From NCBI GenBank assembly GCA_031260825.1, contig JAISKS010000042.1, forward strand, positions 1 to 19,671: DNA of 19,671 nucleotides, read 5' to 3'. Position 1 is the first letter of the stretch; every line of letters starts with the position of its first letter. Below, piece by piece: positions 1 to 7,502 of the stretch. The DNA comes from Bifidobacteriaceae bacterium. GTDB taxonomy: Bacteria > Actinomycetota > Actinomycetes > Actinomycetales > Bifidobacteriaceae. A program made the translations under genes and the position numbers. The notes under the pieces are model-generated. The model saw only the letters and a program-made list of their open reading frames with translations. It was not told where the DNA came from and ran no database searches.

Positions 1-1209
1 CAAGGCTGTAGCAATAATATTAGCAACTTCTTCGAATTCAGTTTTTCCAAAACCGCGTGTTGAAAGTGCAGCTGTACCAATGCGTAAACCGCTAGAAACA
101 CTAGGCGGACGCGGATCAAATGGGATAGAATTTCTATTCACAGTGATTCCGCACATATCCAATAAGTCTTCGGCAGTTTGTCCATCAAGTGTTGAATTTT
201 GAAGGTCAATAAGTACCAAATGTACATCTGTACCACCTGTTAAAACGTTAACACCTAGCTCGGAACCCATCTCAGATGAGGCAACTTTGTTGGCTTCAAG
301 AATTGTAGCGGCAAGAATATTAGAACCCTCAAGTGTTCGTTCAATGCGATTTTTAAATTCTGGAGAAGATGCGTATTTGAAAGCAATTGCCTTTCCAGCG
401 ATTGCGTGCATAAGTGGTCCGCCCTGAACACCAGGGAATACTGCAGAATTAATTGATTTCTCATATTCCTTTTTCATTAAAATAAAACCTGAACGAGGTC
501 CGCCAAGTGTTTTATGAACAGTTGAACTTACAACATCAGCATATGGAGTTGGATTTGGATGAAGTCCAGCAGCGACAAGTCCTGCGAAATGTGCCATATC
601 TACCCATAGTTTTGCCCCGACTTTATCTGCAATTTCGCGGAATTTTGGAAAATCAATTACGCGTGTATAAGCTGACCAACCAGCGATAATTACGCTTGGT
701 TTATGTTCCAAAGCGAGGCGTTCAAGTTCATCCATATCGATTAAATATGTATCAGGATTTACGCCATATGCTACAGCATTATAATAATGTCCTGAGAAAT
801 TTAATTTCATTCCGTGGGTTAAATGACCGCCGTGAGAAAGGTCTAAACCTAAAATAGTATCACCTGGTTTTGCAATTGCTCGAAGCACTGCAGCGTTTGC
901 TGAGGCGCCTGAATGAGGCTGAACATTTGCTGCCTCTGCCCCAAATAAATCACAAACTCGTTTGATTGTTAGATTTTCAACATCATCAACAAATTCACAT
1001 CCACCATAATATCTTTTTCCAGGATATCCCTCTGCATATTTATTTGTTAAAATACTTCCTTGAGCTTCTAGAATTGATTTTGGTACAAAATTTTCCGACG
1101 CAATCATTTCCAAATAAGTGTTTTGTCGATTTTTTTCACTATCAATATAGCCTGCTAATTCAGGGTCAAACTCAGCGATTGACTGATGCATATAATTGTC
1201 ATTTGTCAT
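1..1209 (-). CDS. glyA: Serine hydroxymethyltransferase (C-terminus beyond window edge)
   Basis: PLP enzyme interconverting serine and glycine with tetrahydrofolate; it supplies one-carbon units in the cytoplasm. I translated this by eye: the protein begins MTNDNYMHQSIAEFD and contains ASENF, the substrate loop NKYAEGYPGKRYYGG, the PHSGASANAAV stretch, DLSHGGHLTHG, and the PLP-lysine motif STVHKTLGGPRSG. The variant AGWSAY, rather than the AGxSAY of many other phyla, is the form I associate with actinobacteria. The last visible codons still read a normal SHMT helix, so about 403 of an expected 415-430 residues are present and the gene runs off the left end. The start is set by an AAGGAGA Shine-Dalgarno at 1214-1220, six bases before the ATG. 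It lies 138 bp downstream of thrC on the same strand, and the gap has its own dyads, so it may be transcribed separately. Nothing looks broken. Confidence 0.96.
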   Translation of the reverse strand, partial: MTNDNYMHQSIAEFDPELAGYIDSEKNRQNTYLEMIASENFVPKSILEAQGSILTNKYAEGYPGKRYYGGCEFVDDVENLTIKRVCDLFGAEAANVQPHSGASANAAVLRAIAKPGDTILGLDLSHGGHLTHGMKLNFSGHYYNAVAYGVNPDTYLIDMDELERLALEHKPSVIIAGWSAYTRVIDFPKFREIADKVGAKLWVDMAHFAGLVAAGLHPNPTPYADVVSSTVHKTLGGPRSGFILMKKEYEKSINSAVFPGVQGGPLMHAIAGKAIAFKYASSPEFKNRIERTLEGSNILAATILEANKVASSEMGSELGVNVLTGGTDVHLVLIDLQNSTLDGQTAEDLLDMCGITVNRNSIPFDPRPPSVSSGLRIGTAALSTRGFGKTEFEEVANIIATAL

Positions 1210-1222
1210 ATATTCTCCTTAT

Positions 1223-1240
1223 AAGATCAAGTAAGATCTT
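1223..1240 (-). promoter_or_regulatory. Hairpin abutting the glyA ribosome-binding site
   Basis: A perfect 6-bp inverted repeat, AAGATC and GATCTT with a 6-nt loop, ends two bases upstream of the glyA Shine-Dalgarno. In the mRNA it would stack against the ribosome-binding site. Whether it matters for translation or is chance in AT-rich DNA cannot be told from one sequence. Confidence 0.35.
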
Positions 1241-1287
1241 GTAAAATTCCCAGGATAATATCCCAGTATAATATCTGGAAATTATTC

Positions 1288-1312
1288 GTTACATTACAAT
1301 GATTATTGTAAC
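1288..1312. promoter_or_regulatory. Nested dyads between thrC and glyA (possible operator)
   Basis: Two overlapping inverted repeats share their right arm: TTACAAT-gatt-ATTGTAA (1294-1311), and the wider GTTACA ... TGTAAC (1288-1293 and 1307-1312). The stem is AT-rich and no T-run follows it on either strand, so it is a poor intrinsic terminator for thrC and reads better as a protein-binding dyad upstream of glyA. Next to it, at about 1249-1280, are near-repeats of CCCAG plus an AT-rich octamer. I could not fix a convincing glyA -35/-10 pair. Confidence 0.3.
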
Positions 1313-1347
1313 ATGAAATATATAACGATTGAATATTTGAGGGTTTA

Positions 1348-2439
1348 TTATAATCCTAAAATTTCTAGAATCTGATCTTTATTATTCTCAACTTTTATTG
1401 CTTCAACCTGAGGTGAATCTTCACTAGGCTCGCTGCGAAGTGCCCAAAGTGGATCTTTTAATCCGTGACCAGTAGATGTAATCACGATTCTTGAACCAGG
1501 TTTTACACCAAGTTTAGCAAGACCTGTAGCACCAAGTTTTAATAATCCCGCAACTCCCGCAGCACTTGCAGGCTCTACGAAAACTCCGATTTCTGAACTT
1601 AGAATTTTATGTGCAGCTAAAATTTCAGCATCTGTAACACTGTCGATTAAACCGTTTGAATCATCGCGTGCAGCTTCAGCCTGAGCCCAACTTGCAGGAT
1701 TTCCAATGCGGATTGCAGTAGCAATAGTTTCAGGATTTAATACGCGTGCGCCGTTAACAATAGGAGCTGCGCCGGCTGCTTGGAATCCAAACATACGAGG
1801 AAGATTTTGAGAAATTCCAGCATCTTTATAGTCGCGATAACCTTGCCAATATGCAGTGATATTTCCTGCATTTCCAACAGGTAAGCAATGAATTTCTGGA
1901 GCTTCTCCAAGTTCATCAACAACCTCAAATGCACCAGATCTTTGACCTAAAATACGATTTGGATTTACTGAATTTACAAGCTCAATTGGGTACTCATCTG
2001 TTAATTCGAATACTGTTTCTAAGCAGTCGTCGAAATTGCCTTTTACAGCCATAACTGTAGCGCCGTGAGCAATTGCTTGGCTAAGTTTTCCGTAAGCGAT
2101 TTTTCCATCAGGAATTAGCACGCCGCATTTCATTCCAGCGCGTTTTGCATATGCTGCAGCTGATGCAGAAGTGTTTCCAGTTGATGCGCACATCACAGCT
2201 TTTACGCCTTTGCCTGCTGCTGCACTTATTGCAGATGTCATACCGCGATCTTTGAAACTTCCTGTTGGATTTGTACCTTCAAATTTTATATAAACTTCCA
2301 TACCACCTAATGTTTTTCCAAGGCTTGGAGCAGAAATTAAAGGGGTATTTCCTTCTTTTAAAGTGATAATAGAATCTGTAATTGTAGACGGAAAAAGATC
2401 TTTATATTCTTCAATTATTCCTTGCCAAATATGTGCCAT
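1348..2439 (-). CDS. thrC: Threonine synthase
   Basis: Converts O-phosphohomoserine to threonine and phosphate using PLP; last step of threonine biosynthesis. The 363-residue product is of the short bacterial type. It has the PLP-lysine motif GTNPTGSFKDRGMT (Lys about 63), the phosphate-binding stretch STGNTSASAAAYAKRAG (about 84-100), LPVGNAGN in the middle and STGHGLKDP near the end. I place the start at the ATG of MAHIWQG, because AAAGGAA lies 6-7 nt upstream. The reading frame stays open for 13 more codons (MVKYNYN...), but that stretch contains the likely promoter and is not family sequence. The gene diverges from the membrane-protein gene at 2500 and is followed by glyA on the same strand. 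Confidence 0.96.
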   Translation of the reverse strand: MAHIWQGIIEEYKDLFPSTITDSIITLKEGNTPLISAPSLGKTLGGMEVYIKFEGTNPTGSFKDRGMTSAISAAAGKGVKAVMCASTGNTSASAAAYAKRAGMKCGVLIPDGKIAYGKLSQAIAHGATVMAVKGNFDDCLETVFELTDEYPIELVNSVNPNRILGQRSGAFEVVDELGEAPEIHCLPVGNAGNITAYWQGYRDYKDAGISQNLPRMFGFQAAGAAPIVNGARVLNPETIATAIRIGNPASWAQAEAARDDSNGLIDSVTDAEILAAHKILSSEIGVFVEPASAAGVAGLLKLGATGLAKLGVKPGSRIVITSTGHGLKDPLWALRSEPSEDSPQVEAIKVENNKDQILEILGL

Positions 2440-2463
2440 TTTAATTCCTTTCATTAGGTTATA

Positions 2464-2492
2464 ATTATATTTTACCATATATAGTATATAAT
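2464..2492 (-). promoter_or_regulatory. thrC promoter, mirror image of the opposing promoter
   Basis: A consensus TATAAT -10 on the minus strand (plus-strand ATTATA, 2464-2469) lies 24 bp before the thrC ATG, leaving a short leader that carries the Shine-Dalgarno. The hexamer 17 bp upstream, at the -35 position, is the other gene's -10 read backwards. No good TTGACA match is seen. Confidence 0.5.
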
Positions 2493-2499
2493 TTTATAT
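2464..2499 (+). promoter_or_regulatory. Leaderless promoter of the plus-strand membrane-protein gene
   Basis: A consensus TATAAT (2487-2492) is followed after 7 nt by the ATG at 2500, so transcription would start at or next to the start codon. No Shine-Dalgarno is present. The -35 position is a poor ATTATA or TTATAT. Confidence 0.5.
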
Positions 2500-4299
2500 A
2501 TGTTACAAATAAAAAATTTTTTTTCAAAACATCTGAATTTGTTAATTCTAAGTTTTGTTACTGTGATTGTTTGTTTTCCGATTCTTATTACAGATAGAGT
2601 CGCAATTACCGATGGAAAATTCACAATTGCGAGAGTGGAATCCGTGATAAACGCTCTAAAAGATGGGCAAATAGTACCATTATTTGACCCAACTTTATCC
2701 GATGGTTTTGGCTATTCATTTAATATTTTTTATGGACCTCTTCTTGGATATTTATGCAGTATTGTAAAATTTATTTTAGGATGTGGTACTATTTTTTCAA
2801 TTAATTTTACGACAACTATTATAATATTTATTACTAGTATTTTGCTATATAATTTTGTTGGAAAATTAACTGATTTTCGCATTGGATTATTAGCCGGAAT
2901 AATGTATATCACTAGCAACATTGTTAGTTTGTATATTTTTATGATTTGTTCTCAATCGGCTTTATTAGCAATTTGCGGTGCAATACTTGTGTTAGATGGA
3001 TTGACTAGTTTGTTTAATAAGGGCGCTTATACTGGTAAAATAATTATTGGCGCTTCGATTTGTATATTATCACATAATTTATCATTTATAATTTTGATAA
3101 TTACTAGCATATTATTTTGCATACTTAATTTTCGTAATATTTCTTGGAAAATTATCAAAAAACTTCTTATATGCTGCTCTGCAATAATAGGCATTACAGC
3201 ATTTTATACTTTCCCACTTATTCAAGCTATACATTCAAATATTTATTTATTATCTGATCCTTATTTTAAAAAATATTTATTGACAATTAGTTCTGAAGAT
3301 ATTAAAAATTCGGCCACATCTTTTACGGCGCTATTCATTGGTATAGGATCAGAAAAAAATATTCTTTTTAATAATTTTACTAGTGTAGCTTTGTTTTTAG
3401 GTAATGCAATTTTATTAATTTATCATTTTAAGTTCAAAATAATAAATCCATTATTTTACAAATTTGCAGCAGTCGGATTTGGTTTTAGTTTACTTATGAT
3501 TGACTATCCATTCAATATAGCATATCCAGGTTGGCTGCAAAATTTTCAAAGTTTAGGAAGATTTTCGTGGATGATTGTATTGGTTTTAATTATATCGTTT
3601 TGTTTGGGAATTTTTAATGCGGGTAATTATCGAGATACTAATTCTCGTGCTGGCATTTATAGTTCGGGTAACTCTCGTGCTAATAAATCTCATGCTGGCA
3701 TTTCTCTAGATGGCATTTTACAAGCGATTTTTTCTAAAGTTAAGAATGCATATTTTGTATGGGCGTTTTTGGTAATTTATATTTTTTCTGGAATTATTAT
3801 TGGATCGACTATGTATTTTTACGAATCGAAAAACGAATCATATAGTCCAAATATATCTGAAGCTGCAGAATATTATCCAAAAAATATACTAAATAACTGT
3901 ATCGAAATTAAAGATATTATAAATGAGAAAGTCCACATTGGTAATTCGGAATTGGGACATGATTTAGTGATATCTTGTTTGAAAAAACATAGTTCAATTG
4001 ATGATACACATGTATTAGATAAAAGTGATTATTATACTAAGATAGATACAGATATTAGTTTAGTGGAACTTCCACAAATTTATTATCCAGGATTTAAAGC
4101 TACGGCTGACGATGAAAAACTTAAAGTATCTGAATCCGAATTTGGTTTAGTTCAAATTGAAATTCCTGAAAATTTTAGAGGTGAAATTCATTCGTATTTT
4201 AGCATTTCTAATGCAGGAATAATTGGGTTAATTTTTTCGTTATGTACAATTTTGATATTGATTATTATAAAGATTAGAGGTCGAAATATTTTACAATAG
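2500..4299 (+). CDS. Polytopic membrane protein, YfhO / GT-C-like
   Basis: A 599-residue integral membrane protein with a first membrane span at about 12-30, then an outside loop (ITDRVAITDGKF ... PLFDPTLSDGFGYSFNIFYGPLLGY). Its polar residues followed by an FYGPL motif resemble the large family of membrane proteins related to YfhO and to the so-called 6-pyruvoyl-tetrahydropterin-synthase-related proteins. Many more spans follow. A soluble C-terminal part (about 450-565, including QIYYPGFKA) precedes a final span at about 572-594, again YfhO-like. Such proteins are thought to be GT-C-fold glycosyltransferases using lipid-linked sugars; the substrate here is unknown. A hydrophilic loop at about 373-403 holds a degenerate duplicated segment with NSRAG and GNSRA. 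It is the only plus-strand gene, appears more AT-rich than its neighbours, and overlaps the end of trpB by 26 bp tail to tail. Confidence 0.7.
   Translation: MLQIKNFFSKHLNLLILSFVTVIVCFPILITDRVAITDGKFTIARVESVINALKDGQIVPLFDPTLSDGFGYSFNIFYGPLLGYLCSIVKFILGCGTIFSINFTTTIIIFITSILLYNFVGKLTDFRIGLLAGIMYITSNIVSLYIFMICSQSALLAICGAILVLDGLTSLFNKGAYTGKIIIGASICILSHNLSFIILIITSILFCILNFRNISWKIIKKLLICCSAIIGITAFYTFPLIQAIHSNIYLLSDPYFKKYLLTISSEDIKNSATSFTALFIGIGSEKNILFNNFTSVALFLGNAILLIYHFKFKIINPLFYKFAAVGFGFSLLMIDYPFNIAYPGWLQNFQSLGRFSWMIVLVLIISFCLGIFNAGNYRDTNSRAGIYSSGNSRANKSHAGISLDGILQAIFSKVKNAYFVWAFLVIYIFSGIIIGSTMYFYESKNESYSPNISEAAEYYPKNILNNCIEIKDIINEKVHIGNSELGHDLVISCLKKHSSIDDTHVLDKSDYYTKIDTDISLVELPQIYYPGFKATADDEKLKVSESEFGLVQIEIPENFRGEIHSYFSISNAGIIGLIFSLCTILILIIIKIRGRNILQ
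3618..3710 (+). repeat. Degenerate internal repeat in membrane-protein loop
   Basis: The stretch encodes AGNYRDTNSRAGIY followed by SSGNSRANKSHAGIS, two imperfect copies of one polar unit, and the DNA likewise repeats GGTAA and CTCGTGCT/CATGCTGGCATTT. It looks like a local duplication in a tolerant loop between membrane spans. Confidence 0.5.
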
Positions 4300-5620
4300 T
4301 TTCCATATCTTTATCACCGCGACCGGAAATATTTATTATAACCGAGGAACCTGGGGTTAAGAAAAGCTTAGTATTTTTCGCGGTTGATTTGGTAGAATCG
4401 CCTGATTTCGCGGTTGTTGTAGCACAGTTTGATTCGACAGATTCGACAGATTCGACAGATTCAGCTGTAGCGCGTGCGATTTTTATTAATCCCGCAACTG
4501 CATGCGAGGATTCTAGCGCTGGAATTATACCTTCCGATGATGTTAATAATGAAAGTGCTTCCATTACATCAGAATCTGTTGCATAGTCATATGTTACGCG
4601 TTTGCTATCGAAAAGCTCTGCATGATGAGGTCCGACAGAGGCATAATCTAAGCCTGCGCTTATCGAATGAGTTTCTTTTGTTTGTCCATTTTCATCGGTT
4701 AAAACATATGAGCGAGAGCCTTGGAAATATCCGATATTTCCAGTTTCAAAACGAGCCGCATGAAGACCAGATTCAATGCCATTTCCGCCAGCTTCAAATG
4801 CGAACATTTTAGGTTCAAGATTTAGGAATTCATTAAATAGTCCTATGCAATTCGAGCCTCCCCCAACACATGCAACAAGCGCATCGGGGATCATATCGGC
4901 AGCATTGCGATTTGCGATATTTGCAGATTGAATTGCATCTTTTGAGGTAGCGACGGCAAATTGTTTTTTGGCTTCTTGTCCGATAATACTTTGGAAATAT
5001 TCTACGATTGTTGGGAATGGATGTGGACCGCAAACTGTACCTAATAAATAATGCGTATCTTCTACATTTGTTACCCAATCGCGCAAAGCTTCGTTCACAG
5101 CGTCTTTTAGAATTCGATCGCCAGATGTTACTTCTCGAACTTCTGCCCCAAGCATTTTCATGCGTTTTACATTAAGAGCTTGGCGAGCGGCGTCGACTTC
5201 GCCCATATATATGGTACATTCTAGTCCGAAATATGCAGCTACAGTGGCTGTTGCAACGCCATGTTGACCAGCACCTGTTTCGGCGATAATTCTTTTTTTA
5301 CCCATCTTTTTTACAAGTAAAGCTTGCCCGATTGCATTGTTGATTTTATGAGCTCCAGTATGAAGTAAATCTTCGCGCTTTAACCAAACATCATATTTAA
5401 CACCAGTTAATTTTTCGAGTGCATCAGAAAAGTTTTTTGCATGAGTAAGAGGTGTTGGGCGACCTAAATAATTTGTGCATAAATCAGTAAATTCATCTTG
5501 AAATTCTTTTGTATCTTTTAAAGAATTAAATGTATCTTCTAGTTCTGTAAGTGCGGGAATAAGTGCTTCTGGTACAAATCTGCCGCCAAACTTTTCGGAA
5601 TTATTAGAACTATAAAACAT
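4274..5620 (-). CDS. trpB: Tryptophan synthase beta chain with a C-terminal insertion
   Basis: Condenses indole with serine to make tryptophan; normally works as an alpha2-beta2 complex with TrpA, which is not in this window. Visible hallmarks are FGGRFVPE at the N-terminus, the PLP lysine in LLHTGAHKIN (Lys about 92), the catalytic glutamate in AETGAGQHG (Glu about 114), VGGGSNCIG and the final SGRGDKD. At 448 residues it is about 45 longer than usual. Most of the excess is a low-complexity segment at about 387-418, VES repeated and then Ser/Thr/Lys-rich, placed just before the last core strand. The start is the ATG of MFYSSNN; a TTG five codons upstream is also in frame but sits in the promoter. 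There is no Shine-Dalgarno, and a TATAAT 6 nt before the ATG suggests leaderless expression. The stop lies inside the 3' end of the opposing gene. Confidence 0.95.
   Translation of the reverse strand: MFYSSNNSEKFGGRFVPEALIPALTELEDTFNSLKDTKEFQDEFTDLCTNYLGRPTPLTHAKNFSDALEKLTGVKYDVWLKREDLLHTGAHKINNAIGQALLVKKMGKKRIIAETGAGQHGVATATVAAYFGLECTIYMGEVDAARQALNVKRMKMLGAEVREVTSGDRILKDAVNEALRDWVTNVEDTHYLLGTVCGPHPFPTIVEYFQSIIGQEAKKQFAVATSKDAIQSANIANRNAADMIPDALVACVGGGSNCIGLFNEFLNLEPKMFAFEAGGNGIESGLHAARFETGNIGYFQGSRSYVLTDENGQTKETHSISAGLDYASVGPHHAELFDSKRVTYDYATDSDVMEALSLLTSSEGIIPALESSHAVAGLIKIARATAESVESVESVESNCATTTAKSGDSTKSTAKNTKLFLTPGSSVIINISGRGDKDMETIVKYFDL
4431..4466 (-). repeat. 9-bp tandem repeat inside trpB
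   Basis: Three perfect copies of GATTCGACA (plus strand, 4431-4457) and a decayed fourth encode the VESVESVES run in the TrpB insertion. The unit length keeps the frame, so slippage would only change the length of the linker. Confidence 0.85.
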
Positions 5621-5632
5621 ATTAGTATTATA
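5621..5632 (-). promoter_or_regulatory. Leaderless promoter of trpB
   Basis: A consensus TATAAT on the minus strand (plus-strand ATTATA, 5627-5632) ends 6 nt before the trpB ATG, in the 44-bp gap after the P-type ATPase gene. The -35 region 17 bp upstream (AAGATA) is weak. trpB may therefore be expressed both from here and by read-through from trpD and the ATPase gene. Confidence 0.5.
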
Positions 5633-5664
5633 CAACTTATTTTATAAAATATCTTTTTAGCTGA

Positions 5665-7494
5665 TTATTTTACGGTTTTTAAAGCTCTCAGCGCATTTGT
5701 GATTGCAATCACATCAATGCATTCCTGAATAATCGCCCCAACAACTGCCGGAATAATACCTGTAGTTGCAATTAACATACATACAATTGAAAGTGACATA
5801 CCAATCATAATCGACTGGAATGCTATTTTTCTAGTATTTTTTGCAATCTGATATCCAGTAAATAATTGACCGATTGATTCACCAACTAAAATCAAATCAG
5901 CGGAAAGTGAAGCTGCTGAATTTTGTTTTGCAAGAACTGCAGCACCGATAAATGCTGATGCGAGAACGGGCGCATCGTTTACCCCATCCCCAACCATTAG
6001 ACAATTACAATCATCATCGCTATGATGTTTTTGAAGAACCTGAACTTTTTCAATTGGCAAAAGTTCACCATAATATGAATCAATTCCGACAGTTTCGGCA
6101 ACATGTTTTACAACTTCTTTTTTATCTCCAGATATAATATTTAAATCTGTGATTCCATTTTCTTTGAAATCAGAAATTGCATCAATTGCATTTTGTGAAA
6201 TATTATCTGCAAAAGTTATAGCGCCAATTATCTTATTTTCAACTGATACATATACTCGCGGTGAAAGATCATTTTTATGTTTTTTAATAATTGTATCATC
6301 GATTTTAAATGCATTATTTTTAGTATGCGCACATCCAACACAAACAAAACTTTCCTTGCCGACTCTAATATGTTTTCCATCATAAACTCCGCTAAGCCCC
6401 ATTCCCATTATCTCATCGACATCATCCACATCTAATAAATCAAGATTTTCTGATGCAGCTTTTTCGAGAATTGAATGTGCAAATATATGACCGGATTTTT
6501 GTTCGAGCGATGCAGCAATTTGTAATGTATCAGCGCTATCAAAACCAGTAACAACTAAATTTCCAGTTGTGATGGTACCTGTTTTATCAAAAAATATTGC
6601 ATCAATTCTACTGAATTTTTCAATCGCAGCTCCATTCTTTGCAATAATATGATTGCGAGATAAATTCGCCATTCCAGAAATAAATGCAACAGGTACACCA
6701 ATAATAAGCGGACAAGGAGTTGCCAAAACAAGGACCTCAGCAGCTCTCATAAAATCACCAGAAATCGCCCAAGCGAATCCTGCAATTGTAAGAGAAATTA
6801 TTGTAAATACACCAGCATATTTATCAGCAAGTTTAACCATTGGTGCTTTTGTTTCGAGTGCTGAATTTGTAATATTTAAGATTTCCTGATAAGCAGATTC
6901 AGATGCGATTTTTGTAACTTTACCAGAAAAAGTTGCGCCAACATTTAATGTACCTGATGAAATTGATTCTCCACATATTAGTGTCACAGGAATCGATTCA
7001 CCAGTTAAACTTGATGTATCGATGGTTGCAGAATCAGAAGATAAAGTCATATCAATAGGGATAATTTCACCTGCCATAATAGTAACTTCATCTCCAATAA
7101 CTACATCAGACAAATCAACTTTTTTACCATCAACAGTAACTTTTGTTGGAAAATTAGCAACTAAATTTTCTAAGCTTTTTTTGGATTTTCCTTCGGCATA
7201 TTCTTCAATTATATCACCTGTAAATAGCATACAAACAACAACGATTGCAGCGAGTTTATCATCGATTATTAAACAAGATGAAATAGCAAGAATCGCCAAA
7301 ATATCCATTCCAACTTGACCATTTATGAAGCCCTGAATTATGTCATTTATGTTTTTTAATAAAGTGATTATGCAAATTATGAAAACTAAAATTCCCGCTT
7401 TTTGTCCAGGAAGTACAAGTAAATTTATTAATGAAAATATTGCTAATACTAAAAAAATTAAGGAAGTGCTAGGAAGCTTAAAATTGTCTTTCAT
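5665..7494 (-). CDS. Heavy-metal P1B-type ATPase (TPCP subgroup)
   Basis: A 609-residue ATP-driven metal transporter of the inner membrane. In order: four N-terminal spans within about 10-95, the actuator motif TGES (164-167), the membrane metal site ATPCPLIIGVP (about 258-268), the phosphorylated aspartate in DKTGT (Asp303), a nucleotide domain with MGMGLSG and SGHIFAHS in place of the usual SxHP, then GDGVNDAP (502-509) and two last spans ending NALRAL. There is no N-terminal metal-binding domain. TPCP instead of CPC or SPC means copper or zinc export should not be assumed. I recall TPCP in subgroups linked to nickel or iron, but the metal is unproven. The ATG is 8 bp after the trpD stop with only a weak GAG-type ribosome site, so translation is probably coupled to trpD. 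Its place among trp genes has no obvious metabolic reason. Confidence 0.92.
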   Translation of the reverse strand: MKDNFKLPSTSLIFLVLAIFSLINLLVLPGQKAGILVFIICIITLLKNINDIIQGFINGQVGMDILAILAISSCLIIDDKLAAIVVVCMLFTGDIIEEYAEGKSKKSLENLVANFPTKVTVDGKKVDLSDVVIGDEVTIMAGEIIPIDMTLSSDSATIDTSSLTGESIPVTLICGESISSGTLNVGATFSGKVTKIASESAYQEILNITNSALETKAPMVKLADKYAGVFTIISLTIAGFAWAISGDFMRAAEVLVLATPCPLIIGVPVAFISGMANLSRNHIIAKNGAAIEKFSRIDAIFFDKTGTITTGNLVVTGFDSADTLQIAASLEQKSGHIFAHSILEKAASENLDLLDVDDVDEIMGMGLSGVYDGKHIRVGKESFVCVGCAHTKNNAFKIDDTIIKKHKNDLSPRVYVSVENKIIGAITFADNISQNAIDAISDFKENGITDLNIISGDKKEVVKHVAETVGIDSYYGELLPIEKVQVLQKHHSDDDCNCLMVGDGVNDAPVLASAFIGAAVLAKQNSAASLSADLILVGESIGQLFTGYQIAKNTRKIAFQSIMIGMSLSIVCMLIATTGIIPAVVGAIIQECIDVIAITNALRALKTVK

Positions 7495-7502
7495 AGTAGA
7501 CT

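Noticed and set aside
255..1244. Several short frames inside and antisense to glyA
   Set aside because: The SHMT reading frame runs through the whole stretch with full family sequence; the others are shadows.
2440..2478. N-terminal extension of ThrC (MVKYNYNLMKGIK)
   Set aside because: The stretch contains the likely -10 box and the Shine-Dalgarno of the shorter start, and is not family sequence.
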